A DNA stretch of 64,000 nucleotides from Comamonas suwonensis (GTDB taxonomy: Bacteria; Pseudomonadota; Gammaproteobacteria; Burkholderiales; Burkholderiaceae_C): the NCBI RefSeq assembly GCF_012844455.2, contig NZ_JABBCQ020000002.1, positions 62,001 through 126,000 of the forward strand, read 5' to 3'. Shown here in pieces: positions 1 through 7,774 of this stretch (position 1 is the stretch's first letter; each line of letters starts with the position of its first letter). The notes beneath the pieces were generated by a model. That model did not search any database, had not been told where the DNA came from, and worked only from the letters and a program-made list of their open reading frames with translations. Made by a program: the position numbers and the translations under genes.

Positions 1-759
1 AAGGTCGAAGTGGCGCAGACCATTGAAGCCATCCCCCAGATTCTATCTATCCACCCCATGAGCGCTACGCTGTGCGACGAGGAATTCATGCTCATGGAGC
101 ATTCATTTCTCTGTGCCATGGACGCCTACGCCGACGTGCCCAGCTACACGGCTTGGCTGGATCAGCAGGACCAGCGGCCCGTCTATACGCAGCTCAAACG
201 CATGCTGCAATTTTTGCAGTGGCAAAAAATGCAGCGTGGTCAGGCCCAGGGACAACGCTGGCTGCTCAAGGCTCCTCAGCACCTGCACACGCTGGAAATT
301 CTGCTGTCCGTCTTTCCCAAGGCTCAGGTCATTCTGACCCACCGCGAGCCCGCGCAGACGATCCCCTCCATGGCCAGCATGGCGCACACGCTATGGCAAA
401 TCTACAGCGACCAACCGGACCCACGCTCCGCCGGTCGGCAGTGGAACCACCGCATGGCGCGTGGCATTCATCACACCATGCAAGTGCGCGATCAGCAAGA
501 TAGCAAGCGCTTTCTGGACATTCACTTCTCGGACACCGTGGCCAAGCCCATGGAGGTTCTGGAGACTGTCTATCAGTTCGCCAATCTTTCTTTCTCCGAG
601 AAAGCACGCGTTGATGCGCAGCAATGGATCGCCAGCAATAGCCGAGAGAAGCGCGCGGGCCATGACTACCGCTTGGAGACCTTTGGTCTGAGTGAACAGC
701 AAATGCAAGACGACTACGCTCCCTACCGCGCACGACATCTGCAGCACACCAGCCAGTAA
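1..759 (+). CDS. Sulfotransferase family protein, 5' truncated by window edge
   Basis: The frame is open from the first base, so the true start lies upstream; at least 252 residues are present. The segment LLKAPQHLHTLE followed about 25 residues later by LTHREP matches the two PAPS-contacting regions of the sulfotransferase_3 family (5'-phosphosulfate loop and 3'-phosphate-binding Arg). Members transfer sulfate from PAPS to hydroxyls, but many environmental homologues in catabolic clusters are uncharacterised. It is the first visible gene of a tightly spaced plus-strand operon running to 3777, only 6 bp before the EthD-like gene, which suggests a role in the same pathway. The substrate cannot be read from sequence. 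Confidence 0.8.
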   Translation, partial: KVEVAQTIEAIPQILSIHPMSATLCDEEFMLMEHSFLCAMDAYADVPSYTAWLDQQDQRPVYTQLKRMLQFLQWQKMQRGQAQGQRWLLKAPQHLHTLEILLSVFPKAQVILTHREPAQTIPSMASMAHTLWQIYSDQPDPRSAGRQWNHRMARGIHHTMQVRDQQDSKRFLDIHFSDTVAKPMEVLETVYQFANLSFSEKARVDAQQWIASNSREKRAGHDYRLETFGLSEQQMQDDYAPYRARHLQHTSQ

Positions 760-765
760 AGCACC

Positions 766-1488
766 ATGGAAAAAATCATGTTCAGCCTGTGGCGACCCGA
801 GCCGCAATCGGCCGCCGCCTGGCGCCAATCGTTAATGGCACTGCATGGCCCACTGCAAGCCTGTGGTGCAAAGCAAATGCGCGTAATGGTCGTTGACGAA
901 GCCATGGACAAAGCATCCAGCCAGCGCATCACTTTCAGCACAGATCCTCTGGATGGAGTGATCAGTCTGTGGGTGGACAGCACCTCCATGCTGGCCCCCA
1001 TAAAGGCGCTGATCGAGCAGCATGTCACTCGCCTGCATGCTTACCTGGTTTGCGAGTCCGAGCCCTACCCCCAGGAGCGCAAAGCCCGTATCGAACGCTT
1101 CAGCACAGAAGTGCCTTTGGGCCAGCGCTCACCAGGAATGTGCCAAGTCGCACTATTCCGTAAACCTGCAGGCATGGACTTTGAACGATGGATGGTCAAC
1201 TGGCGTGAAGGCCATGGAAGCAAGGCCTACCCCTTGCAGTCGATTTATGGGTATCGGCAAAACCTGGTCGTCCGTCCCCTGACTCTCGATGCACCAGAAG
1301 TTCACGCCATCGTAGAAGAGCAGTTTCCCGCTATCGCCATCGGTAGTGCCGATGGCTTTTACGACGCTCAAGGGAATGAAGAGCTGCTGCGCCAGCGGCA
1401 GAAGTACATGTCCGAATCCGTGTCACCCTTCATGGACTTCAGCAGCCTGGACTGCATTCTCACCAGCTTCTATCAAGTCAGCGTCTAA
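766..1488 (+). CDS. EthD-like domain protein
   Basis: A 240-residue protein. The C-terminal half (residues about 125-235) has the EthD-type dimeric alpha/beta-barrel pattern: a beta strand ending VALFRKPAGMDFERW, then W..GH, then YRQNLV, then a DGFYD segment. The N-terminal half looks like a second, weaker copy of this ferredoxin-like fold (MFSLWRPEP...). EthD-like proteins bind small hydrophobic ligands and sometimes act as monooxygenases or cyclases. It sits 6 bp after the sulfotransferase gene and 30 bp before a SnoaL gene with GGAG ahead of it, so it is an operon member. Specific function is unknown. Confidence 0.7.
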   Translation: MEKIMFSLWRPEPQSAAAWRQSLMALHGPLQACGAKQMRVMVVDEAMDKASSQRITFSTDPLDGVISLWVDSTSMLAPIKALIEQHVTRLHAYLVCESEPYPQERKARIERFSTEVPLGQRSPGMCQVALFRKPAGMDFERWMVNWREGHGSKAYPLQSIYGYRQNLVVRPLTLDAPEVHAIVEEQFPAIAIGSADGFYDAQGNEELLRQRQKYMSESVSPFMDFSSLDCILTSFYQVSV

Positions 1489-1518
1489 GACTGGCCCATC
1501 GCAACAGGAGACAAAAGT

Positions 1519-1974
1519 ATGTTGGACCTCGAAGCCATTGAGCTCATCAAGCAGCTCAAGGCGCGCTACTTTCGCGCCATTGACACCTGCAACCTGGAGT
1601 TGCTGCAGGGCATGCTGACGCCCGACGTGAAACTGGCCTTCAAAAGCCCTGTCTATGAATTCCAACTGCAAGGCCTTGACAAGGCCCTGGACTTCTACAA
1701 GACATCGTTTACCACGACCCGTCTGGCCATGCACAACGGGCACACCCCCGAGATTGAGGTCACGGGGGGCGAAGCAACCGCACTCTGGTATCTGAGCTAC
1801 GTCTTTATCAACCTGGAAGAGAAGACGCATATGCAGGGCGGAGCCATCTACGAGGACCGCTATGTCAAGCGCGATGGCCGTTGGTGGATTGCCGAGACTG
1901 GCTACAAGACCTTGCTGGAGACGATTCAGCCACTGAGCGATCAATTGCAGATCACGTCCAAGCCCATCCACTAA
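1519..1974 (+). CDS. SnoaL/BaiE-like protein lacking two catalytic residues
   Basis: 151 residues with an NTF2/SnoaL cone fold. The pattern KARYFRAID, then HNGHTPEI, WYL and a GGAIYEDRY...ETGY tail closely follows bile-acid 7-alpha-dehydratase BaiE. From remembered BaiE residues (Tyr30, Asp35, His83, Asp106, Arg146), this protein keeps Tyr17, Asp22 and His75 but has Tyr94 where the second Asp belongs and Thr131 where Arg belongs. The paralogue at 3313-3777 keeps all five. It could be a degenerate partner subunit or have another substrate. A GGAG precedes the ATG. It lies 13 bp before the SRPBCC gene in the same operon. Confidence 0.8.
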   Translation: MLDLEAIELIKQLKARYFRAIDTCNLELLQGMLTPDVKLAFKSPVYEFQLQGLDKALDFYKTSFTTTRLAMHNGHTPEIEVTGGEATALWYLSYVFINLEEKTHMQGGAIYEDRYVKRDGRWWIAETGYKTLLETIQPLSDQLQITSKPIH

Positions 1975-1987
1975 AGCGAAGTTCAAG

Positions 1988-2467
1988 ATGACTAAAGCTG
2001 CCAATCTCGTCACCTCGATCAAGGTCGAAATCAATGCACCCGCCAGCGTGGTCTGGGAGGTACTGGCGGACCTCGAGAACTACCGCCTGTGGAATCGCTT
2101 TTGCCCTGATATTCGCTGTGGGCTGCAGCTCAATGACCTGGTCGAGATGAAAACCCGCCATCCGCTAACGGGTGAAGTCTGGCCCGTCAACGAGTACCTG
2201 GTGGCCTTCGAGCCCGAACAACTGCTGTCCTGGGAGCAGCGCCCGGTACCGGAAAACAAGGACGCCGCGCGCCGCGATCAATACATCGAAGCAATCGACG
2301 ACAGCCGCTGCACTTACTTCACAACCGATCAGTTCCTGGGCCTCAATGCCGACACGATCATGCGCGAGCATGGTGCCTGGGTAAGGATCGCCTTTGACCA
2401 GGTGGCTGTTGACGTCAAGAACCGTGCCGAGGAACTGCATTTCGCACGTACCACGGCTTCAGTCTGA
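1988..2467 (+). CDS. SRPBCC (START-like) family protein
   Basis: 159 residues. The N-terminal pattern TSIKVEINAPASVVWEVLADLENYRLWN is the classic first strand and helix of polyketide-cyclase/SRPBCC proteins, and the end (about 125-150) is the long C-terminal helix that closes the hydrophobic pocket. Such proteins bind or cyclise hydrophobic, often polycyclic ligands. It lies 13 bp after a SnoaL gene and 33 bp before an SDR gene, consistent with handling a pathway intermediate. No signal peptide is visible, so a cytoplasmic location is inferred. The exact reaction cannot be assigned. Confidence 0.75.
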   Translation: MTKAANLVTSIKVEINAPASVVWEVLADLENYRLWNRFCPDIRCGLQLNDLVEMKTRHPLTGEVWPVNEYLVAFEPEQLLSWEQRPVPENKDAARRDQYIEAIDDSRCTYFTTDQFLGLNADTIMREHGAWVRIAFDQVAVDVKNRAEELHFARTTASV

Positions 2468-2500
2468 ACAAAGAATCCCTAAACCAAAGGAGACCCCCTC

Positions 2501-3295
2501 ATGCTTTTAAAAAACAAGGTCGTCATCATTTCCGGCATCGGCCCCGGCATGGGCATCAAGCTCGCGCTGCGTGCAGCGGAATACCAGGCCAAAGCGGTAG
2601 TGCTGGCAGCCCGTACCCAGTCCATGCTGGATGACACGGAAATCGCCATCCGTGAAGCCGGCCACCAATGCGAAGTACTGAAAGTCGCGACGGACATCTC
2701 GCTGCCCGAACAATGCCAAAGACTGGCTGAGCTGACCGTTGCAAAGTTTGGCCGCATCGATGCACTGATCAACTCGGCCTATGCGCATGGCACTTGGGGC
2801 TCTTCCAGCAACTCATCCATGGATGACTGGCGCAAGGTCATGGAGGTCAACCTGTATGGCTCCATGAATATGACCCTGGCTGTTGTTCCACAGATGAAGA
2901 AACAAAAAGATGGCAGCATTGTGATGATTAACACCATGGCGACACGCCGTCCCAATCAATTGGAGGCAGGCTACGCGGTATCCAAGGGTGCCCTCAAGAC
3001 AGCAGTGCAGTATCTGGCCGAAGACTTGGGGCCCTTTGGCATACGTGTCAACAGCACCTACAACGGCTGGATGTGGGGTGCGCCAGTCAAAGGCTACTTC
3101 CAGGCCGAGTCCAAGCGCCAGGGCGTCCCCATGGAATCGCTGGTGAATGTCATTGCCAAACAGATCCCACTGCGCAACGAAATTCCCGATGATGCTGATT
3201 GCGCTTCCGCGGCACTGTATTTGGCCAGCGACTATGCGCGTGTCGTGACGGGAGCTCAGCTTGATGTCAGCGGTGGTCACTACCTGCCTCACTGA
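2501..3295 (+). CDS. Short-chain dehydrogenase/reductase (SDR)
   Basis: 264 residues, the usual length of a classical SDR. The nucleotide-binding glycine motif appears near residue 12 as GIGPGMG; the NNAG position reads NSAY near residue 90; the catalytic YxxxK is in AGYAVSKGA near 160; and the C-terminal VTGAQLDVSGG is typical. AARTQ after the second strand, with a basic residue, suggests NADP(H) preference, though weakly. GGAG lies upstream of the ATG (2489-2494). Context between two BaiE-like genes suggests oxidation or reduction of a steroid-like alcohol or ketone; that is inference. Confidence 0.85.
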   Translation: MLLKNKVVIISGIGPGMGIKLALRAAEYQAKAVVLAARTQSMLDDTEIAIREAGHQCEVLKVATDISLPEQCQRLAELTVAKFGRIDALINSAYAHGTWGSSSNSSMDDWRKVMEVNLYGSMNMTLAVVPQMKKQKDGSIVMINTMATRRPNQLEAGYAVSKGALKTAVQYLAEDLGPFGIRVNSTYNGWMWGAPVKGYFQAESKRQGVPMESLVNVIAKQIPLRNEIPDDADCASAALYLASDYARVVTGAQLDVSGGHYLPH

Positions 3296-3312
3296 GGCTA
3301 GGCGAAAAAATC

Positions 3313-3777
3313 ATGCAAACTCTTTTTGACATCGAAGAGATCAAACAGCTCAAAGCACGCTACTTTCGAGGCATTGACACCTGCAATCTGGAGCTGCTGC
3401 AAACAGTTCTGAGCAACGATGTGCATATTCGCTTCGACAGCCCGACTTACCAGTACGAAATCAATGGCATCAACGCAGCCATGGACTTCTACCGCAATGC
3501 GTTCACTCATCGGCGCTTTGGCATGCATAACGGACACACGCCTGAGATCAAGGTAGAAGGCGACTCAGCCACTGGAATTTGGTACCTGAATGACTTGTTC
3601 ATCAACCTTGATGAACAGACCATTTTGACCGGCAGTGCTCTGTACGAGGACTGCTATGTCAAGGTCTCTGGGCAATGGCGAATTCAACGTACAGGCTACA
3701 AGAGGCTGCTTGAAATGATTGAACCTCTGAGCAGTGGTTGTCGTATCACATCGCAACCTGTTGCGAATATCTCATAA
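3313..3777 (+). CDS. SnoaL/BaiE-like dehydratase with complete catalytic set
   Basis: 154 residues, paralogous to the protein at 1519-1974 (shared KARYFR.IDTCNLELLQ and MHNGHTPEI). By alignment to remembered BaiE residues it retains Tyr17, Asp22, His75, Asp94 (in WYLND) and Arg131 (in GYKRLLE). BaiE-type enzymes remove water from 7-hydroxylated 3-oxo-delta4 steroids. This is therefore the better candidate for an active dehydratase in the operon. It is the last gene, 17 bp after the SDR. Whether the substrate is a bile acid, another steroid or a non-steroid is not shown by the sequence. Confidence 0.8.
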   Translation: MQTLFDIEEIKQLKARYFRGIDTCNLELLQTVLSNDVHIRFDSPTYQYEINGINAAMDFYRNAFTHRRFGMHNGHTPEIKVEGDSATGIWYLNDLFINLDEQTILTGSALYEDCYVKVSGQWRIQRTGYKRLLEMIEPLSSGCRITSQPVANIS

Positions 3778-3981
3778 CTGACATTGGGATTGAGGTCTTG
3801 GACTGCTCCACGGGAGATTGGACCGCCCCAGGCAGGTAGACATCTCCGGGCTATCCGGGCGATTGGCAGGCAACATCGCTCTACGTTGGACAGCAATGTC
3901 AAAACCTTGGCTGCCCAACAGTAGGTCCTTTTGACTGGACCCCAAAAGTCACCTCGATTTCAAAGTGAATCACTGCAATAG

Positions 3982-4014
3982 AAAAAGGGTTCCTAACTTA
4001 ATAGCTAGGAACCC
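3982..4014 (-). terminator. Rho-independent terminator, displaced from tRNA-Pro
   Basis: Nine-base arms GGGTTCCTA (3987-3995) and TAGGAACCC (4006-4014) flank a 10-base loop, with an A-run on the plus strand (3982-3986) that gives a U-run for leftward transcription. It lies just beyond the orphan 3' fragment of tRNA-Pro, so it is probably the original tRNA terminator cut off by the element insertion. Confidence 0.75.
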
Positions 4015-4024
4015 TTATCTAATT

Positions 4025-4069
4025 TGGTCGGAATGGCGGGATTCGAACTCGCTACCCCTTGCACCCCAT
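4025..4069 (-). repeat. Attachment site: orphan 3' end of tRNA-Pro(GGG)
   Basis: These 45 bp match the 3' 45 bp of the intact tRNA-Pro gene (9903-9947) with one mismatch (4053 versus 9931), then similarity stops. It contains the T-arm, acceptor 3' strand and CCA but no 5' half. This is the standard signature of site-specific integration into a tRNA 3' end; the pair delimits the element at 4025-9947. Confidence 0.9.
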
Positions 4070-4200
4070 CTAGGTGAATGATACATTTCACCTCACTGAG
4101 TACATATCGACAAACACCAACATAATCTTTGTTTGTCAAATAGTTAGGCTCTCTCTTTGTCTCATACTCGAACCAAACAGTTACACTGTAGCTCATGAAG

Positions 4201-4224
4201 TTGTTGGGCACATTGTTGGGCACA
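4201..4224 (+). repeat. Tandem 12-bp repeat, putative integrase arm sites (left)
   Basis: Two perfect head-to-tail copies of TTGTTGGGCACA. The same pair (first copy with one mismatch) recurs near the other end of the element at 9824-9847, and nothing else in the two flanks is conserved except the att repeat. Location between the att repeat and the integrase start fits arm-type binding sites; binding is not demonstrated. Confidence 0.7.
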
Positions 4225-4292
4225 AATCGAATGTACCCTAGCCCAACAGGATGTGCAACAAGGCCACCAGAAGACCGTACAAGGGGCGAACA

Positions 4293-5711
4293 ATGAGCGA
4301 CACCACCCTCACCACCACCAGCACAGCAAAGCCCAAGGGCGACCGCTGGCAGCACAAGGAACTTGAGGCAGCGATCAAGAATCCGGCCATCACCCGCGTG
4401 TCTGAAGCGGGCCTCTACGGAGTAGTCAGGCGCGGCAAGGACGGATCACCCTCCGTCATGTTCCGCTGGCGCTTTCGCCACGGCGGGAAACTGTTGGACT
4501 TCACGGCAGGTTCCTGGCCGAAGGACTCTCTGGCGAACATCCGACAAACCCATGAGTGGGCACAGGACGAACTCAAGGCAGGCCGCAACCCCAACGCAAC
4601 CCGGCAACTGTCCAAGGTGCAGGAAGCGCAGGCTCAGGCCGAACAAGTACGCATCCATGAGATCGAGACCGTGGAAGCCCTCGCCCTCAAGTGGCAGTCC
4701 GTGGAGTTGACCAAGCGCGTGTCTGGTGAACAGGAAACCGGGCGCTTTGATAATGGTGTGGAGTTGATGCGCTCCTTCACCAAGGACGTGTTCCCCGCCA
4801 TCGGCTCCAAGCCAGTGCAGGCAGTCAGCAAGACCGATTGCCTCCACGTCCTGAACAGCGTAAAGGAACGCGGTGCGCTCCGCATGGCTAACCGCCTGCT
4901 CAACGACATGACCCAGTTCTTCAACTGGTGCCGCGTCATGGGCTACATCACCACCAGCCCATTGGAGGATGTGCGCCGCAAGCATGTAGGCGGCAAGGCC
5001 ACCCCACGCGACCGCGTTCTCTGGGACGTGTCACCTACCACCACCAAGCCAGAAGCTGAACTACAAGAACTCCGTGACCGCCTGCCATCAGCACGCCTGC
5101 AACGTGAAAGCGTACTCACCATTTGGATTCTGTTGTCCACCCTGGCCCGCGTGGGCGAAATCGCCAAGGCACAGTGGAAGGACGTGGACTTGATCAAGGG
5201 CATGTGGTTCCTGCCTGAGACCAAGAACGGCAAGGCACACCACATTCACCTGAGCGCCTTTGCACTCCGACACTTCCGTGAACTCCACACACTGACCGGC
5301 AACAGCCAATGGGTTCTTCCTGGCAGGAACACACGCAAGGACGGCACACCAGCAGATCACGTATGCCCGAAGTCCCTGGCAAAGCAGTTTGGCGACCGCC
5401 AAGAACGTGACACCCCCATGAGTGGCCGCACGAAGGCCACAGGCACCCTTGCCCTACCCGGTGGCAAATGGACGCCTCACGACCTCCGCCGCACTGGTGC
5501 CACGATCATGGCCCACCTTGGCGTGTCCGTGGACATCATCGAGAAGGCACTGAACCACACCCCGGCCAACTCGCTGATTGCCGTGTACCAAACAGCCAGC
5601 CGATACCAAGAGCAGCAGATCGCATGGGACAAGCTGGGAGCGCATCTCGACTGGGTTCTGACTGGCGAACAGTCCAACGTGGTGACGCTGCCTCAGAAAT
5701 TGATTGCATGA
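4293..5711 (+). CDS. Tyrosine-type site-specific integrase
   Basis: 472 residues from the ATG at 4293, which has AAGGGG about 8 bases upstream; an upstream in-frame codon at 4251 lacks a Shine-Dalgarno sequence. The N-terminal DUF4102-like part carries GGKLLDFTAGSWPKDSLA. The catalytic set is visible: Arg in TLARVGEI (about residue 286), HDLRR (about 396-400), His in LNHT (about 421) and the Tyr in AVYQ (about 432). It resembles P4/CP4-57-like integrases that target tRNA 3' ends, in keeping with its place 224 bp from the tRNA-Pro attachment repeat. It should mediate integration and, with the AlpA-like protein, excision. Confidence 0.95.
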   Translation: MSDTTLTTTSTAKPKGDRWQHKELEAAIKNPAITRVSEAGLYGVVRRGKDGSPSVMFRWRFRHGGKLLDFTAGSWPKDSLANIRQTHEWAQDELKAGRNPNATRQLSKVQEAQAQAEQVRIHEIETVEALALKWQSVELTKRVSGEQETGRFDNGVELMRSFTKDVFPAIGSKPVQAVSKTDCLHVLNSVKERGALRMANRLLNDMTQFFNWCRVMGYITTSPLEDVRRKHVGGKATPRDRVLWDVSPTTTKPEAELQELRDRLPSARLQRESVLTIWILLSTLARVGEIAKAQWKDVDLIKGMWFLPETKNGKAHHIHLSAFALRHFRELHTLTGNSQWVLPGRNTRKDGTPADHVCPKSLAKQFGDRQERDTPMSGRTKATGTLALPGGKWTPHDLRRTGATIMAHLGVSVDIIEKALNHTPANSLIAVYQTASRYQEQQIAWDKLGAHLDWVLTGEQSNVVTLPQKLIA

Positions 5712-5715
5712 CACG

Positions 5716-5745
5716 TTGACGCTCGATTAGAGCCGGTGAGATAAT
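5716..5745 (+). promoter_or_regulatory. Sigma70-type promoter for candidate small RNA
   Basis: TTGACG (5716-5721) and GATAAT (5740-5745) are separated by 18 bases, each one mismatch from consensus. The predicted start near 5752 falls exactly at the first base of a stable stem. The promoter begins 5 bp after the integrase stop codon, where no coding gene follows for about 180 bp. Confidence 0.65.
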
Positions 5746-5751
5746 GAACAC

Positions 5752-5897
5752 ATCTGCCCTGCACCATTGGGCAGAGAGTCATGGGCCGTTAACCTGCACA
5801 AGATACGGGTGTAGGGATGGACTTCAAAGAAGCCATTGGAATTGTGACGCTAAGCAATAAGTCTTTGGACTGGCTGGCGTACCTCCAATGGCTTTTT
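5752..5897 (+). ncRNA. Candidate structured small RNA between integrase and alpA
   Basis: About 146 nt between a good promoter and a terminator-like hairpin. Stem 1 is TCTGCCC/GGGCAGA (5753-5759 with 5769-5775), stem 2 is CCTGCAC/GTGTAGG (5793-5799 with 5809-5815, one G-U pair). Both have 7-bp stems and 9-nt loops. The terminal stem AAGCCATTGGA/TCCAATGGCTT (5830-5840 with 5884-5894) ends in five U. CCATTGG at 5764-5770 could alternatively pair with the right arm of the terminator at 5885-5891, so two exclusive folds exist. No plausible ORF covers it. It could be a sRNA or a leader of the AlpA gene. Confidence 0.55.
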
Positions 5898-5922
5898 CGT
5901 TTCCGCGCTCTGGACTCAAGCA

Positions 5923-6156
5923 ATGATCACCAAGCCCACCAAGAAGATCACTCCCACGCCTCCTGCTGATGTTGACGTGCTTCTCGGCCCTCAAGACATT
6001 CAGGGGTGGCTAAAAATCTCCCGACCCACCTTTTACCGCTGGCTTGGAATGAAGACATTCCCGAGCCATGACGCCATGGCCGGATGTCGCCCTCGCTGGA
6101 AGCGTTCCAGTGTCCAGGCATGGATTGATGCAGGTGGCACCAAGCCAGTGAAGTAG
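5923..6156 (+). CDS. AlpA-like helix-turn-helix regulator (putative excisionase/activator)
   Basis: 77 residues. The central part (about 20-72) reads LLGPQDIQGWLKISRPTFYRWLG...PRWKRSSVQAWID, the MerR-like winged HTH typical of AlpA/excisionase proteins: recognition helix SRPTFYRW and wing ending in W..S.V..W. AlpA activates or controls excision of P4-like islands. The position immediately after the integrase in a small tRNA-integrated element supports this role. The ATG at 5923 lacks a strong Shine-Dalgarno sequence, so the start is less certain; translation may depend on the structured RNA upstream. Confidence 0.8.
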   Translation: MITKPTKKITPTPPADVDVLLGPQDIQGWLKISRPTFYRWLGMKTFPSHDAMAGCRPRWKRSSVQAWIDAGGTKPVK

Positions 6157-6161
6157 GGACG

Positions 6162-6195
6162 AAAAAAATCCCCTCGACCATTACTGACCGAGGGG
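6162..6195 (-). terminator. Hairpin with A-tract, possible leftward terminator
   Basis: CCCCTCG (6170-6176) pairs with CGAGGGG (6189-6195) over a 12-base loop; seven A (6162-6168) precede it on the plus strand, so it would terminate minus-strand RNA. No minus-strand gene is seen to the right, so it may protect the alpA operon from antisense transcription or simply be structural. Confidence 0.45.
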
Positions 6196-6312
6196 CAATC
6201 CGTTCCAACAAATGAAGGACGCCGGGCGAGCAAACCCGGCCCCTGAATTGTGGTCTCCCCAGAACCTCCGAACAACTTCCTCAGCGGCTCGATATGTGGG
6301 TGTCACTTGACA

Positions 6313-6356
6313 CCTTACGCACCGTAAACCGTTACCCAAAACGAACGGTGCGTTAC
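6313..6356. promoter_or_regulatory. Inverted repeat, operator-like, upstream of HNH-like gene
   Basis: ACGCACCGT and its exact complement ACGGTGCGT lie within 6317-6353, separated by about 19 bases, in the 238-bp gap between the alpA-like gene and the gene at 6395. A long perfect inverted repeat just before a gene is consistent with a regulator-binding site, perhaps for the AlpA-like protein. No clear -10/-35 pair was recognised. Confidence 0.4.
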
Positions 6357-6394
6357 CTGCACATCGAGACCAACCGAATCCATGAAAGCATCAA

Positions 6395-7669
6395 ATGAGC
6401 ACGCATACACCGCAAAAAACAGCGTTTCTTGTGGGCGCATCAGTAGGTCAAAACGGCACCGTTACTTCTCCTGTGAGAGAGAAGGGTAAGAAAGCCCACC
6501 ACCAAGAAAATATGGACGTGGGGAACGCGCCGGAAGATTCCTTCCTCATTGGTAACGGCGTTACCCACCCGGAAAAGATGTCCTCCCAGGCCAAGGCAAT
6601 GTGCAGAACTGACCCTGCTTACCTGACCATGTACTTGGACATGCAGATCAAGCTGGCCTCTGGTGCCACTGCCAACAGCTTCAAGACTTCAGCACTTCCC
6701 CACCTGAAGCCCCTGGCAGAGTGGTTCAACAAGCGCAAGCAGCGAACGGAAGACACTGCCCAATGGGGCGAGCCCTCGCCCGAGTTCATGGTGTGGCCGG
6801 GTATCTGCTACCACATGGGGCCGAACCCCGATCCAGGCAAACTCTCCATTGACCGCATCGACCCCACCAAGCCCTATGTGGCGGGTAATCTGAGGTGGGC
6901 AGACAAAGCAACACAGGCTGCAAACCAGCGTCGCAACCGCAAGAACGTCTGGAACGACATCGCCATCACCGACACACAGTTATCGGCAGAGCTTGCCAAG
7001 CAGGGTGTACTCAACCAACACGGTAAACCTCACTCCCCTGATTCCATCAAACAGATGCGCTACCGCATCAACTCTGCCACGGACAAAGACGGCAAGCCCA
7101 GATTTCCCACGCCTGAAGCGATTCACGATGAATTGCTGAAGCGGCTGAAGGTTCCGGCCATCACCCAGAAATCAGGCGACCTCATCAAGGACGAGCCGCT
7201 CATGGATGGCCTTGGTATCGACTGGGAGAGGGAGAAGCAGGCCAAGCCCTGGTTATCGAACATCACCTTCCAGATCGAATACACCAAGAGCATGACCGAA
7301 AAGATTGAACGCTCGCTAACGTATTTCTACACAGTTAACCCGAAAAGTCCTCTTATCTCCGACCTTGAGCTTCGCCTGACCAAAACACGGGAGTTCTTGT
7401 TGATGCTGAAAAATCGTCTGGAACAGCTTCACCATAAGAGTGCTGAAGTCCTGATCCGAAAAATCAACCCATACGACACAGGGAAGCCACAGACACCAGC
7501 AGGCTTCAATACTCCAGCACCGATCACACCGCCTAAGCCAAAGTTTGAAGCAGCGCCACCAAAACCAGTTTTACAGGGTGAAGAGGACGAGGAAGACGAT
7601 AAGCCGTTTTTCCTCAGTGGTGAGGTTCTGGCCCAGCACTTGAAGGGCGATCACCAACTCAATGGTTAG
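6395..7669 (+). CDS. HNH-endonuclease-like protein of the island
   Basis: 424 residues. Residues about 150-180 contain LSIDRIDPTKPYVAGNLRWA followed by QAANQRR, which fits the phage/intron HNH subfamily pattern (LDRID...GY...NCRWA...Q.NNR) although the usual Cys before RWA is Leu. A CYHMGPNP segment just before it matches the domain's first strand. Residues about 320-350 form a likely coiled coil (LRLTKTREFLLMLKNRLEQL) and the tail (about 360-410) is Pro-rich then acidic (EEDEEDD). The domain architecture suggests DNA nicking or homing-type activity, or a retained DNA-binding role if the missing Cys inactivates it. Confidence 0.6.
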   Translation: MSTHTPQKTAFLVGASVGQNGTVTSPVREKGKKAHHQENMDVGNAPEDSFLIGNGVTHPEKMSSQAKAMCRTDPAYLTMYLDMQIKLASGATANSFKTSALPHLKPLAEWFNKRKQRTEDTAQWGEPSPEFMVWPGICYHMGPNPDPGKLSIDRIDPTKPYVAGNLRWADKATQAANQRRNRKNVWNDIAITDTQLSAELAKQGVLNQHGKPHSPDSIKQMRYRINSATDKDGKPRFPTPEAIHDELLKRLKVPAITQKSGDLIKDEPLMDGLGIDWEREKQAKPWLSNITFQIEYTKSMTEKIERSLTYFYTVNPKSPLISDLELRLTKTREFLLMLKNRLEQLHHKSAEVLIRKINPYDTGKPQTPAGFNTPAPITPPKPKFEAAPPKPVLQGEEDEEDDKPFFLSGEVLAQHLKGDHQLNG

Positions 7670-7710
7670 TCAAACCAACGTCTGGCAATCAATTGCAAAC
7701 GATATATGGA

Positions 7711-7739
7711 TTGAATTTTTTATAACAATTTTATATAAT
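7711..7739 (+). promoter_or_regulatory. Strong sigma70-type promoter
   Basis: TTGAAT (7711-7716) and a perfect TATAAT (7734-7739) with a 17-base spacer in a locally AT-rich stretch. The expected start is near 7746, about 29 bases before the GTG start at 7775. It would drive the last three island genes. Confidence 0.75.
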
Positions 7740-7774
7740 GAAATTCATCATCAACTTCCACCAACGAGGCCAAC

